Source: Euwallacea fornicatus (Eukaryota > Arthropoda > Insecta > Coleoptera > Curculionidae). From it: 64,000 nt of DNA. Position 1 is the first letter of the stretch. Each line of letters opens with the position of its first letter. The stretch lies in assembly GCF_040115645.1 (NCBI RefSeq), contig NC_089576.1, positions 2,046,001 through 2,110,000 on the forward strand. Reading direction: 5' to 3'. Under the pieces are notes generated by a model. That model saw only the letters and a list, made by a program, of their open reading frames with translations, had not been told where the DNA came from and did not search any database. A program made the translations under genes and the position numbers. Shown here one piece after another: positions 13,301 through 24,872 of this stretch.

Positions 13301-14145
13301 ACCCGTTTCATGATGAAGGCATTATATTCACCAGAAAATGGCCCAGGGGCCTTGAAAACAAACACTGAAAAATCATTTTATGTACTACTAAATTAAACAA
13401 CTTTCAAATTAAACATATCTACCATTATTATCTTTGCAAACTGCAAAATGTTTGCCGTCAGGGCTGAATCTCACAGCCCTACACTTGCCTTTAAACCTAT
13501 AACGATGGACTATAGTCTGTGATATCAGACTAATCATATGTGCTTCTCCCTCTTCATTTATGGCTATTAATGTACAGCCATTAGGGCTTAAGTCTAAAGT
13601 AATGTAATTGAATCTACTCTCTATGGGCAAGGTACTGGATTTATTGCTGAAATAACAATTAATTCAAGTTAGTATTTAGAAAGTTTTTAGTTTCTATCTT
13701 AAGATAAAGGAACTTACTTTCTGATATCAAAAATGCTTATTCGATTCCCTACTGCACTGATTACAGAGTTACCATTAGAGGTGAAAAGGATATTGCCTTT
13801 GCGATAGACTGTACCCAGGAGATTGCTGAACTAAAGTAAGGAATGAGTTTTAGATGCTTGTGGGTAAAATTGTTTCATAAATATTTTAATTAAAAGGGTT
13901 AAGTTGCTTCAATTATTATGATAGATGATCAATTTTGACTTTCAATAAGGAGATAAATAGAGCTGGTTTTCAGAATTTCTTTTTGTTACGAAAAATGAAT
14001 TAAAATTATGCATTTTTTCTCTATATACTAATAGTACACATTTGAGAGCTCTCTGTAACAGAAATTTAGAAAACATTTTGTTTGAATAAATGCTTTTGGA
14101 CATGTATGTATGTATGTTGATCTTTACCTTGTAAGAGAATTTCAT
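10342..14145 (-). CDS. PWP2: Periodic tryptophan protein 2 homologue (U3 snoRNP/SSU processome WD40 protein)
   Basis: PWP2 is a UTP-B subunit of the nucleolar small-subunit processome needed for early 18S pre-rRNA cleavage. Fifteen exons run 14128-14145, 13718-13830, 13423-13646, 13193-13364, 12960-13140, 12663-12906, 12441-12608, 12140-12392, 11911-12085, 11549-11859, 11347-11494, 10971-11292, 10843-10917, 10565-10784 and 10342-10516. Their lengths sum to 2799 nt, one open frame of 932 residues (human about 919). Landmarks run in order: MKFSYKFSNLLGTVYRKGN, GNSVISAVGNR, AYDETTCLDWS, LIHSLSIS, GQLLVWEWQS, VMKQQGHANNMSCVAYS, FTSPRPVQFSCVSVD, ASVSWDKTLKIWD, SLQFSPTGEQWASATTEGLLIYS, and an acidic C-terminus. 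The first exon codes for only six residues. It is divergent from prefoldin 2. Confidence 0.97.
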
Positions 14146-14709
14146 GTTGTTTCCCCTTTAAATGGGGGTACTAAAACAGCTTTAAAACAGCAGTTTTTCA
14201 CTAAAATGATGCGTACAAACACTAATTAAAACGAAAAAGACAAAATTATAATTAACACATGTTCATATATTTCAAATAATCAAAACATAAAAATCAGGTT
14301 AGTACCACTACTCGTTGACCACCCCAATATAAACGGTTACAACAACCACGTGTGCGGCAAATTTGGAAGGTATTTAAGTCTCAGTGATGTCGTGTCCCTG
14401 TCCTTGTTTATTTTATTGCAATAAAGGAGGAGTCATACAATTTAAAAGACATATTACTGGGGCTATTCCCGTTATGTCAGATTGGAGGGCAGTTCAAAGG
14501 TGATTTTCTTTAGAAGCAAAATCTACAAGAATAAGTTTTATCCTTGTTTTATGCACGTGACCAGGTAGAAATGCAACGAAATCTCACAATTCACTAACGA
14601 TTGATTATCACTTTGAAACGTCAATGTCAGTTTATTCTATATTAAAAACCGAAGAAAACAAAACGTGAATCTTTCCTTCGAAAAATCTGCAATTTAATAT
14701 TTTCCAAAT
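14146..14709. promoter_or_regulatory. Divergent promoter region between PWP2 and PFDN2
   Basis: Only 564 bp separate the two start codons, so both 5' UTRs and promoters must lie here. I see no TATA box in a convincing position and no other coding sequence. A shared bidirectional promoter for two growth-linked housekeeping genes is plausible but inferred from layout only. Confidence 0.45.
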
Positions 14710-15273
14710 ATGGCAAGTGAAGCCAAAAAGACGGACAAAAAGACCCCAAAAGGTCCAGACCCTCAAGAAATATTAGCTGGTTTCCAAGCCCTCCGTACAG
14801 AACAACGAAGCTTATCCAGCAAACTATCCGAACTAGAAGTAGACCAAAATGAACATAAGTAAGCCCAAATGTTGCAATTTCTTCCCATTTAAGCTATTTC
14901 CAACATGCCCTTTCACTACCACAGTCCTCCTTTTAATTAGAACTTTACAAAATTACCAAAATTCAATTTCAGAATGGTCATTGAAACATTGAAAAATGTA
15001 AATGAGGAGCGAAAGTGTTTCCGACTTATTGGAGGAGTCTTGGCTGAACGCAAAGTAAAAGATGTACTTCCTATTTTAATAACGAACTTTGAAAAACTCA
15101 AGGAAGTTATTGAAAAGCTCAATGAACAAATTACTAAGAAAGGACAAGAGATAAATGAATACAGGGAGAAATTCAATATCAGATTTAGAGGTTTAGATAA
15201 TCTGAAAGGAGAGGAGGCTGTCAATGCACAGTCAGGAGAATGTTCATCTCGAGGGAATGTTTTGGTTTCTTAA
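14710..15273 (+). CDS. PFDN2: Prefoldin subunit 2
   Basis: Prefoldin 2 is a beta-type subunit of the hexameric co-chaperone that passes nascent actin and tubulin to CCT. Exons 14710-14858 and 14973-15273 join in frame (AA|A) over a 114-nt intron, giving 149 residues (human 154). The N-terminal coiled coil includes ILAGFQALRTEQRSLSSKLSELE. The conserved hairpin follows with RKCFRLIGGVLAERKVKDVLP, and the second helix has LIEKLN-type heptads (VIEKLNEQITKKGQEINEYR). The start ATG is preceded by an A-rich context (caaatATGG). It converges with mRpL43, with 295 bp between stop codons. Confidence 0.96.
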
Positions 15274-15568
15274 CAGGGAGCATAAATTAAACTTGATTGT
15301 ATGTCATACAGTTACAGAGAAATAATGACTTTCATGTGAGTGTGATTGATTTATTAGCAACAAAGTTACTAATTTATGAGTTTTGCTTTTATTAAAACTG
15401 AGGAAATTTTGGTTGCTCAAATGCTGTTATGGTTCATTACAGACGTTTTCATTACCTCAACTGCATTTAGCATCAAGTTCTAACTTCAGTAGTGGAAAAT
15501 AGAAAATTAAATAATTTTTAATACTTTTTTTAATTTAGTTATTTACTTCCTAAATAGTATCAACAACA

Positions 15569-16246
15569 CTATTCCCCTCTGCGGTTTCCTATATCTTCAA
15601 TTTGTTGCTCTTTGAATAATTCCATAAGATCTTCAGTAGCACTTTTTTCAATCTTCTTAGCTTTTGATAAGTGTTCAATAGGAAAAGTTGCCAAGTTTAA
15701 CTTGGGGTCTCTAAAAGTGTATGGAGTCCATGGTCCTTGAATTGATGGATAGTCAGTGTGAAGCAACTTCCTTATCCTTATTCCTGTCCTATCACAAGAT
15801 TGTGACTTGAGCAACTTTAGCCACTTCCATACCTCATCTTCTGTGAATTGTCTGGCATTTATCCATTGAGAATGACCATTTACTAATCAAAAAAGAAAGT
15901 AAAAAAGGTGCTGATAGACTTAAAATTCTTCTACTTGCAGTATTCAGCCTTAATAACAGGTGTTCTATGTCTCCGAGGTTTAAGGTACACTGCAACTTCT
16001 GGGCTATTTTTAGTGAAGTCGATTAATTTTGTTTCAATGAAATCCCTGTAGAGACACAAAATAGAACCGAAAACCTACCTAACAGGATAAATAATGGGAA
16101 TTTACTTACCTCATTCCACGACTATCCCCATGATTCAAACAAAATTTTAATACAACCCTTTGTAATTGACACACATAACGACCAACACCATTTTGCCCTG
16201 GGGTGGTAATAAATGCTGAATTTAAGAATAAATGTGAATTAGACAT
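15569..16246 (-). CDS. mRpL43: Mitochondrial large ribosomal subunit protein L43
   Basis: mL43 is a component of the mitochondrial 39S ribosomal subunit with a thioredoxin-like fold. Exons 16110-16246, 15939-16045 and 15569-15882 sum to 558 nt, 185 residues. Landmarks are GQNGVGRYVCQLQRVVLKFC, SRGMRDFIE near the N-terminus, PVIKAEYLNG at the exon 2/3 join, and RIRKLLHTDYPSIQGPWTP near residue 130, all as in MRPL43. The exon 2 donor is T|GCAAGT rather than GT, a GC-AG intron (15883-15938); the reading frame requires it. It is divergent from the zinc-finger gene. Confidence 0.95.
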
Positions 16247-17310
16247 GATAAACTTGATTTGATGATTTAGATATGTTAATAAGAAAATTCATAAATGATG
16301 AAATAAAATGTGACTATTTGACCGTGTTTAGATGGGGATTACTATCAAAAACGAATATAATGTATATAAAACAGTATTTTTGTCTGAAATTTCATACAAA
16401 TATTTTCGACATAGTCTACCGGCAATCGTTGACAAATGACAATAACATGTCATTTGGTAATCTTTCAGTGACATGTCGCTGATGTAAAAAAAGTCACTAG
16501 TTTGGTTGATCATCCAAACCCGAAGGAATAGTGATTTAATTCTATCCTTTAAATTGCAGACAACCCTTCGCTTTTAACAGGTTTGTAGAGTTTATTTCAT
16601 CATATAATTACCTTAAGATAGGAGCATTTCATAATACACGAAATAAGGCTTTTTCTTTGTCTGGGGGCCACGTAAAAGTTAACCTTGAACACAGGCAATC
16701 AAGAGCAGGTAAGTAGCTCCCATTTGTTTACAAAGAAACAGATTTTGTCAAAAGCTCTTTACCAACGAAATTCCAATATAAATTCGGCTCATTTATTGAA
16801 GAAAAGGGCGTTTAAGTGACATCAAATGTTTCTATTTGCTTTTACAGGCTCCCATTGATTTTACCAAGCAAATCAATACTACACTTTGTATGGCCAGGCT
16901 CCATTTTAGACTTGCCTACAAGGAAGGTTTCAACATATTACATTTCAGATATTAATTAACCTAAACCTTCTAAAAAACACCTTTTAAGCAGCAGGTTACA
17001 AAATTTCTTATTTGAAAATAAGTTATTTTGTAATAAGCTTTCCTACTCTCACTTCAGACCACTTTCTATGCCCTAATTGTAAATGATAATGCTTATTTCT
17101 CTGTATAGATGCTCTGCTCTGTTTGTTGTTGATTTTTTATGAGGTAGTTTAAAATCCTTAAAAATATATTGTCTTGTAGGTTCCTCCAGCAGGATGTATT
17201 TTGATATGTGTATTGGACATGGAAATGTCTTAAGAAATGTAGATAAAAAAACTACAGGCATGGCAACATAAAGCTTATTTTAATTTAAAATTGACCGAAA
17301 AAAAGCCACA
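16247..17310. promoter_or_regulatory. Divergent upstream region of mRpL43 and the zinc-finger gene
   Basis: This is about 1.06 kb of AT-rich sequence between two divergent start codons. It must carry both promoters and possibly a 5' non-coding exon of the zinc-finger gene. No recognisable coding exon or repeat was found. Confidence 0.4.
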
Positions 17311-20300
17311 ATGCAGCAGAACACAGAAACAATGTGCCCTGTATGCACACTCTATCTTAGACCTGGCATTACCTTGAAACAACATTTAGCCAGTCACCCC
17401 AAACAAAAGGTGATTGATGCTTTAGTTAAACTGTCTCTGTTAGAAGATGCAACTCAAGCCCCGCTTTCACAGCAATCTCAAAGCCAAGAAAATCTTGCTG
17501 AAGGTAAGTTTCATTCCTATATATTTTTAAAGGGATTAAAAACAGAAATATTCTTTCAGCAATTACTCAATCTCCGGTGCCCCAAATGGGGCCTTATATG
17601 ACAAACCAGGTAGCTCTGGGTCACCCTGCCAACATGGGACCAACACCAGGCAACCACTTTTTTATGTACCAACAGAGTATGAGTACATCATCTCCACATC
17701 AATCCAGTGTAGCCCCAATGCCCTTCAATCCTTTTGCTCAGCAGTATTTGGTGCCTGCAGTGTATAATGCGCAAATGATGCCCTATTTTTACCAGCAACA
17801 GCAGCTGATTATGTCAAGTAATGGTATGCCACCTTCAGTGAGGGCTCTACCTTTTGAAGGGACTGGTAATTCTGGGCAGGTAGGTTCACATTATATTTGG
17901 TCCAATTTTGTTAATTCAGATTACAGGATATCTTATTGCAGTACCAATTTTTTTTTTTTTTTAATGAAACATGTATATTTTAGTAACAGATAATTTGTTT
18001 TATTAAAATAATATAAAGTAATAGAGTGAAACAGAATTCAAAACACAATACAAATAGTTTTTGTGACTCTTCCAATTTTTAATATGTCTTTCTTTAGAAA
18101 CTTGTTTGTTTCAGTTTTTTTTTGTTATATAATAGGTCAAACTTATCAGTAAAATATATAAAATATACATACACACAGATATGTGGCACAATTTTCTTTA
18201 CTCTATTAATTCAAAATATTTAAAATGATCTTAATTTTTTTCATAGCTGAATAATTCAACAGTTACAAGGCCCACTGATTTATCACTCCCCAATTCAAAA
18301 GAAAAAGAATCCAACAAAGAGGAAATAATAGAAAAAACTGCAGAAAATGAAGAGGAATTACCAGAGGTGACCAGCAATGACAGCATTCCTGAACCTTCAG
18401 ACATACTAAAAGTCTCTCTTAAAGATCAAGAAGTATCTCTGGAAGATGGTGAGACTTTTCTTATCTAGATTTTTATCTCATTATCCTAAACTCTCTCTTT
18501 TGTCAAACAGATCCTCTAAATATAGACAGTGATTCTGAATCTGTGTACAAAAACGAAATTAATACAGAACAGAACTACTCAACTAATGAGAATTCAACTG
18601 AACACGACCAACATTCAAATGCAACTCAGGATTCTCGGTATCATACTAGCAACCTCATAGATCATGAGGAATGTGTTGGAACTCCTGCCTCACATTCCTC
18701 GCATTCAGAGTGGTTTTCGCCGGATTTAAACAAAGCTTGTCAGACGCAGCAATGCGTAAACCTTTCGCCAAGGCAAGAAAAATTTATAACTGTAACGGAG
18801 CTATAATAAAAACATTGTTTTAGGTCGCATCATGAGGAACATCAATCTGAGTCTCGATCCGATTATGTATTTGTTGATCAAAGAAGTAATATGTCTACAG
18901 TTTACAGTCATGAGGATCATCAGGGTTATGAGCAGGTATTAAGTGCTGATTTTGATGTTAATGATAATAATGATTGGATTTTCAAGTCGCAGCCCATTTA
19001 TACTTCTGCTAAAATAATAAATAACACTGAAGCACTGGAGTTTATGAGCATGGATGAGATTGAAGGAATGCAAGTGATAATTGGGGATTTCTCAAATTCC
19101 CCTCTTATAGCCTCTCATGAAACTTTAAGTGGAGAAAATCCCCCTATTTTAATGACAATCAATGGAGTCTCAGTAATGTCCCCAAGGCCTCATGATGGGA
19201 ACATTGAAATTATTGAGCACAGCATTTTGGGTGGGATGGAGGATAGTTGTGTTGAAGGGGTAAACATTCGGTCAGATGAAAAAATGCCCCCAAGAGGAGA
19301 ACTTTCAGGTAAAGTCATTATTTTTTTGTTTAATGTAATTTTAAGGAAGATTTTTTTAGGTCAAGAGAGCATGGGAAGTTCAAGTGACATCACTTGGAAT
19401 CACATTCAACACTATCAAGATCAAAGCAGTGTTGGGTGCTATGAAAACAATTCTTGGGACAGTAGTGAAGGGATGCACCCCTATGTGGAAGAAGGGGATC
19501 GGAAAGGTGATTTTCAAAATCATAAACTTAATATAATTATATTTTTTTTTGTTTCTCTAGACCACATTAGCACTGTAGACGTGTCAGCATTGAAACAAGA
19601 AGTCAAAGAGAGCACCATGACAATGGATAAAGAGAAACCCTTATTAAAGCCAATTGGTCTAGATATTAACAGGAAAAAGGTTAAAAAGCTGGTGATCAAA
19701 CCCAAGAAAGCTAAGAAAGAAACACCGAAGTTTGAAAGTGTTTTTACAAGTATTCTTAAAGTGGAGAATGCTGAAGAGCTAGTGGATGATGAAGGGCTGG
19801 GTAAGAACAGTTTTAAACTTTAATTCATGTATGACTGTTTCTTTTTTTGCAGAAAGCAAGAATGAAATAAAGGAGGAAGTTAAACCCCCAGTCATAAACA
19901 TGTGCAGAAGCTGTGACACAGTATTCAAAACTAAAAAAGAACTGAGATTGCACAATACCGATTTACATAGGCCGAAAACCAAAGTGTCCAAGTGTCAGAT
20001 ATGCGACGAGACTTTTGACATGCAGCACAAGTTTAATGCGCATTTAAAAATCCATCCTTTAGAGTGTCGGATATGCGGCAAGTTGTTCTATAGGTAAGAG
20101 CTTAACGTTAGCTTAGAAATGACAATAGATATTTTTGATTAAATGAGGGAACAGGTGGTAAATTTAGAGAGTATTGTGTGTATGAGTATGAATATCAACT
20201 TTGGAGATATCTGATCAGGTTAGCAATACTTGTTGCATTTTAACCTATTATTTAACTCGCCAAATTGTCAAGATAAAAAATGAAAATTTATAACCATAAT

Positions 20301-23300
20301 ATTATCCTATTTAAAGTTGTAAGTGAAGATTACTCAAAAACGTCACGTTGTATGAAAAAAAAAATTAAAATAAAAGTTGTCCGATAAAGCGGGGGACATA
20401 TCATAAAGATAGTGACTTTTAAACCAAAATGTCATTTTAAGGTAATTTCAAGGACATTTTTTTTTCAAATAGAAACCCCGTATTTTGTTATAGATCCTTG
20501 TAGACCTTCAAAAAATGAATATCTTTTTTTGAACAATTATTTTATTAGACGTTTTGCTGTAGAGTTATCCTATATGTTTATCGAATTTTTTAGATAGTTC
20601 AAATGATTGCATTTTTTTTCTAGACCAGTTTTGCAACACATATTCTGTTTAAAACTCATAAAAATCCTTCTGTCTAATAAAAAAAAAATTATTTCTATGA
20701 AAAAAAAAAATTTAACTTTGGCAAATTAATTTAAAATCCCGATTTGAAAAACTTATGAGAGAAAATGTTCTAAAGAATTGTTTATTCTCCGCCACATCTC
20801 TCCGTTTATCAATTGACACGCATTTTCAATTCTCTTTTTCATGTCGTCTGCATTGTTGGTACTTCTGCATAAGCTTTGTCCTTTAAAAAACACCAAAGGA
20901 AAAAATCTGGTGAGGTCATATCAGGCGACCTAGGAGGCCAGATTACTGGACCACTCCGTGCAATCCATTATCCATTTCATCCAGAACCTCACGAGACATT
21001 CTAGAAAAATGGGCTGGACAGCTGTCATGCTGATACCACATTACCCGTCTAATCGCAAGTGGAAAGTTTTCTATCAATTCTAGAAAATTCTTACACAAGA
21101 AATTGCGGTAAATTTCTCCGTTCAGGATTCCTTCAATGAAGAAAGATCCAATTAAGTACTCCCCAATAATACCGCACTACATTCACTGACTATGGTCTTT
21201 GATATATAACTTCTCTAAGCCAGTGTGGGTTTACAACACTACAAAAAGGCAGATTGTAGTAATTCACTGCACCATGGTGTGTGAATATGGAATCGTTCGA
21301 AAACAAAACGTTGAAAAAGAAATTGCATTTTGATTTAATTGCTGCCTTGCCCAATTACAAAAATTCACATAATTTTAAAAATCACAGTTTCATGGAGTTC
21401 CTGATGTAAAGAAATGTGGTAAGGATGGTATTTATTCACCTTCAAAATTCTTTGGACACTTATCTTTGATATTCCTAAGTCAGAAGCAATTTGACTACAA
21501 CTTACATGGGGATTAAAGGTAACAGCTGCAAGAACTGCAGTTTCATTGCCTTCATGTGTTGCACCTCGGGAGCGATTGTGTCTTTTTGTTTTCAACATTT
21601 TCGTTTCTTTGAAATTTTTAATGACACTGTTGAAAGTTGTTCAATAGGGAACTTTCATCCGGAAATCTTTCAGCATAAAGTTTTACTGCCCAACCAATAT
21701 TTCTTTCAGCCTCTCCATTAATAAAAAACATTTCTAATTTTTCACACAAACTGTAGCAATCCATTTCAATTGTTGAGTTTTGAAAAATTTCACACAAAAC
21801 AATTAAATTGATTGTGGAAAAAAAAATATCGATTTCTTGTAGATAAATTCGTTGTCATAAGGTAGACTCTTACAAAAGAAAATTTAAGAAAACATTTTCA
21901 TAGAAATATATATATATTTTTTTATTAGATAGAAGGATTATTATGAGTTTTGAACAGAACATGCATTGCAAAAACTTTTTTAGAAAAAAAATGCAATTAT
22001 TTCGACAACCTCAAAAATTAGACAAAAATCAAGGATAATTCTGCAGCAAAACGTCTAAAAAAATTTTTGAAATAAAAGATATTTATTTTTCGAAGATCCA
22101 CAAGAATCTGTAAAAAAATACAGGGTTTTCATTTGAAAAAAATGTTGCCCTTAAAATGGCGTTTTGACTAAGTCACTATCTTCATATCTCCCTCTTTACT
22201 GGATCACTTTTATTTGAAACTTTTTCATACAACATACTATTTTTGAGTAATTTTCAATCACAGTTTTAAATATGACACTCTTTATATAGTACCAGACTGT
22301 TTCAGGGAGCATAGTGCAATATGATTATATTTTGATTTTTGTGTTCAGTTCCCATATTGTCAAGAATTTAAACAAAATGGAACAAATAATAATCTTAGAG
22401 AGCAAATTACGTTGTTTTCCTGCGACTCAACAGTGTGGACATAATACATTTATCGTAATAATTTACCATTAATATGTCCACGTTTATGCAATAATATTCT
22501 CTATCTTGTTCTATTCATTATACTGAGGAAAGTCAATAAAAGTTCAACTAGAAGTATAAAAACGAGTAATAAAATTAAATGCATCTGGCTTTTTAATACC
22601 TCCAAATCCAAAATAAATTTAGAGAATTTTGTTCACCATTTCATTATTCTCTCATTTGACACACTGCATACCAACTAAATGCGCATTTTCAGAAAACAAG
22701 GACTGAAACTCCATACAGCGAGACATTTAGGCATCAAACCCTTCAAATGTGAACTCTGCGATAGAGCGTTTTTAGTGAAGCAAAAGCTAGAAGAACACAG
22801 GAATTGTCATACTGGGAACTCGCCCATAAAATGTTCCATGTGTCCTGAGACCTTCAGGCGGCATTCTAATCTGGTGCAGCATCGCAATAAACATCACTTC
22901 ATGGTAAGTTTTGAATGTTATATTTGTATTTCTTCAAAAAGTCAACAAGGTTTATTTTTTAGATTAAGAGAAAAATTAAAGACCTGATTTGCTTCTGCGG
23001 TGAAGTATTTCACTCGAAGAAAAAACTGGCATGGCATAAGGAGATTCACGATGCGAAGCCAAAATCTTGCACCCAATGCAGCGAAAAGTTCATACATATG
23101 GCTAGTTTGACAAGGCACATGCGAAGGGCCCATAATGCAGAGTATTTACCAGATAATAGAAATCCTTCAATGGTAAAATTTTTCTTTGTTCAATCCAATC
23201 AGCGTTTCCCTTCAATCAATTTCACTTCTACAGTCTAACGCAGAATGCCATATTTGCAAAGGTATCTACCTGAAAACGTCTCTGGACGCGCACCTCAAAA

Positions 23301-23764
23301 CCCACACTAATCAACGCCCATTCAGCTGTTCCATATGCAACAAAGAGTTCACAACTAAGTGGAACTTGAAACTGCACAAATGGACGCACGCCTCGCGGAC
23401 TCAGAAACCATTTAAGTGCGAGTTGTGCAGGGCGGCCTTTATCCGCGAAAACGACTACACCTCGCACATGCACTCGCATAAGAGCGTGCGCCCCTACACA
23501 TGCAATTACTGCGGCGCGCAGTTTATCCGAAAGTCAAATTGTCAGCGGCATGTGCGCGAACACGAAAACGTCAAAACATACAACTGCAACGTATGCGGCA
23601 AGTCGTTTCATCGATCGTATTACTTGAAAGATCACATGAGGGTCCACAGCGGAGATCGGCCGTATTCCTGTCACATTTGCGGCAAGACGTCCACCACGAA
23701 ATCAAACCATAACAAACACGTGCAAATACATCATGCCAGGGAACCTGTGAGTACTGAAAATTAA
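17311..23764 (+). CDS. C2H2 zinc-finger protein with 14 fingers (probable transcription factor)
   Basis: Probable nuclear DNA-binding protein. Eleven exons: 17311-17503, 17560-17879, 18247-18448, 18511-18772, 18824-19308, 19360-19506, 19561-19800, 19853-20093, 22693-22903, 22963-23172 and 23234-23764. They sum to 3042 nt, 1013 residues, with all phases consistent. One isolated finger lies at residues 9-29 (CPVC..H...H). A Met/Pro/Gln-rich region, a long acidic Ser/Asn-rich linker and a lysine-rich patch (KKVKKLVIKPKKAKK) follow. Thirteen C2H2 fingers fill about residues 630-1010, some with TGERP-like linkers. Exon 4 must use an AAG|GCAAGA donor (GC-AG intron 18773-18823); other donors give a stop. 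The last exon has a GTGAGT-like donor just before the stop, so another 3' exon is possible. Intron 8 is 2.6 kb and holds a transposon. Orthologue not identified. Confidence 0.88.
20298..22288 (-). mobile_element. Degenerate Tc1/mariner-type element with long inverted repeats, in the zinc-finger gene intron
   Basis: Arms of about 400 bp (20298-20712 and 21890-22288) are inverted copies; for example gattactcaaaaacgt pairs with a tttttgagtaattttcaatc segment, and the poly-T/ctagac stretch is mirrored. Between them, on the minus strand, are broken transposase frames. An N-terminal segment ends in KLYAERFPDE, an HTH segment (HEGNETAVLAAVTFNPHVSC, SQIASDLGISKISVQRIL, HPYHISLHQELHE) lies at 21365-21598, and a remnant of the second catalytic Asp (QHDSCPAHFSR) lies near 21000. 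Several frameshifts and stops make it inactive. Family: Tc1/mariner-like DDE transposase with a DUF4817-type N-terminus. Boundaries are approximate. Confidence 0.8.
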
Positions 23765-24872
23765 GCTAACGATAAATCGTTTTATAGGGGTTTGTGTGAT
23801 TGGATGGATAGTATACAAGAGGAGTCGTATTTTGACCAAGGAATGTTTTCCGCCGCAATATCTTCCAAGAGTTTACATTTTATAATGTTTTTTGGCCCAA
23901 ACTAAGATAACTTTGGTAATATTTAAAGCGTGGGAAACATCCGTTGAGTGAAAATAAGATTTTGATCCTGTTTATTTTATTCATTTTTAATATCTTTTAA
24001 TTTGGCATACGAAGTATTTGTTTTTAATTAATATTCTATTCTGCTTTGTACGCAGTCTTCTTTAGAACACGCAAATTTTATCTCTTATTTTATGCCTTTG
24101 TTATTTTGAGAAGGAGATATGTAAAAAATTACTATTAAATTTCACAGTTTTTTTTATCTTTTTGTGCTTTCACCAATGTGCAAAATGTATATGTGGTCAT
24201 TTTTGCCCTTATTAGATTTCATTTTTTTTTTGACGTGGTAATTTTACTTTTTAAAACTCTTTGTACATAACACGTAATCGAATAATTATTTACTGACCTA
24301 AAAGTTTTATTACATACAGCAATATCGACAATAAATTACTTGTCAAGCCCCCATTTTTAGTTGACTTTTGAACGTCAACTCTGAGTATATTTTTATTGTG
24401 ATAACACCTAATTTATGTTTATGTGTTCAGCCTCATATAATTTTCATATGCATCGCTATTTCTTAAAATATGGTTTAATTTTAGGCAGTAAAATTGTTAA
24501 TCAGTCAAGATGCCATGTCCGATCTTGACTCTAAAAAGGGAGTTCGTTAAAGAAATACCTTTAAATATTCCTATGAACAAGCAACTACTTCCTCTCTTAA
24601 TAATGTAAAAATCATTGTAGTACAATTTAGTTAGACATATGCAAATGGGCGTAGTAGTTTGTTAAGACTGTACCGTTGTTTAAGTAGCCCCTCTTCGGGA
24701 TAGCGGTAATTCGGAGTAAGACTCTGTTGTTATTTTTTTATAAGTGTATTAAAACTCTTCTTGTAAATAGTTGTAATCGTCGGTAAGTCAGAGAGGCGTG
24801 CAATGTTTTTTTTTCTATTGTAAATACAAACACATATATTACAATATTGAGTAACTTCAATAGCATTTTTTA
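23765..24872. other. Convergent 3' region of the zinc-finger gene and TTI1
   Basis: This 1.1-kb AT-rich spacer probably contains a long zinc-finger 3' UTR; an aataaa lies at about 24330. No open frame of interest was found on either strand. Confidence 0.45.

Noticed and set aside
23747..23764. Possible donor GTGAGT just before the zinc-finger stop codon, implying an extra 3' exon
   Set aside because: No acceptable downstream exon was found before 24.9 kb, so the in-frame stop at 23762-23764 was kept as the end, with the alternative noted in the gene entry.
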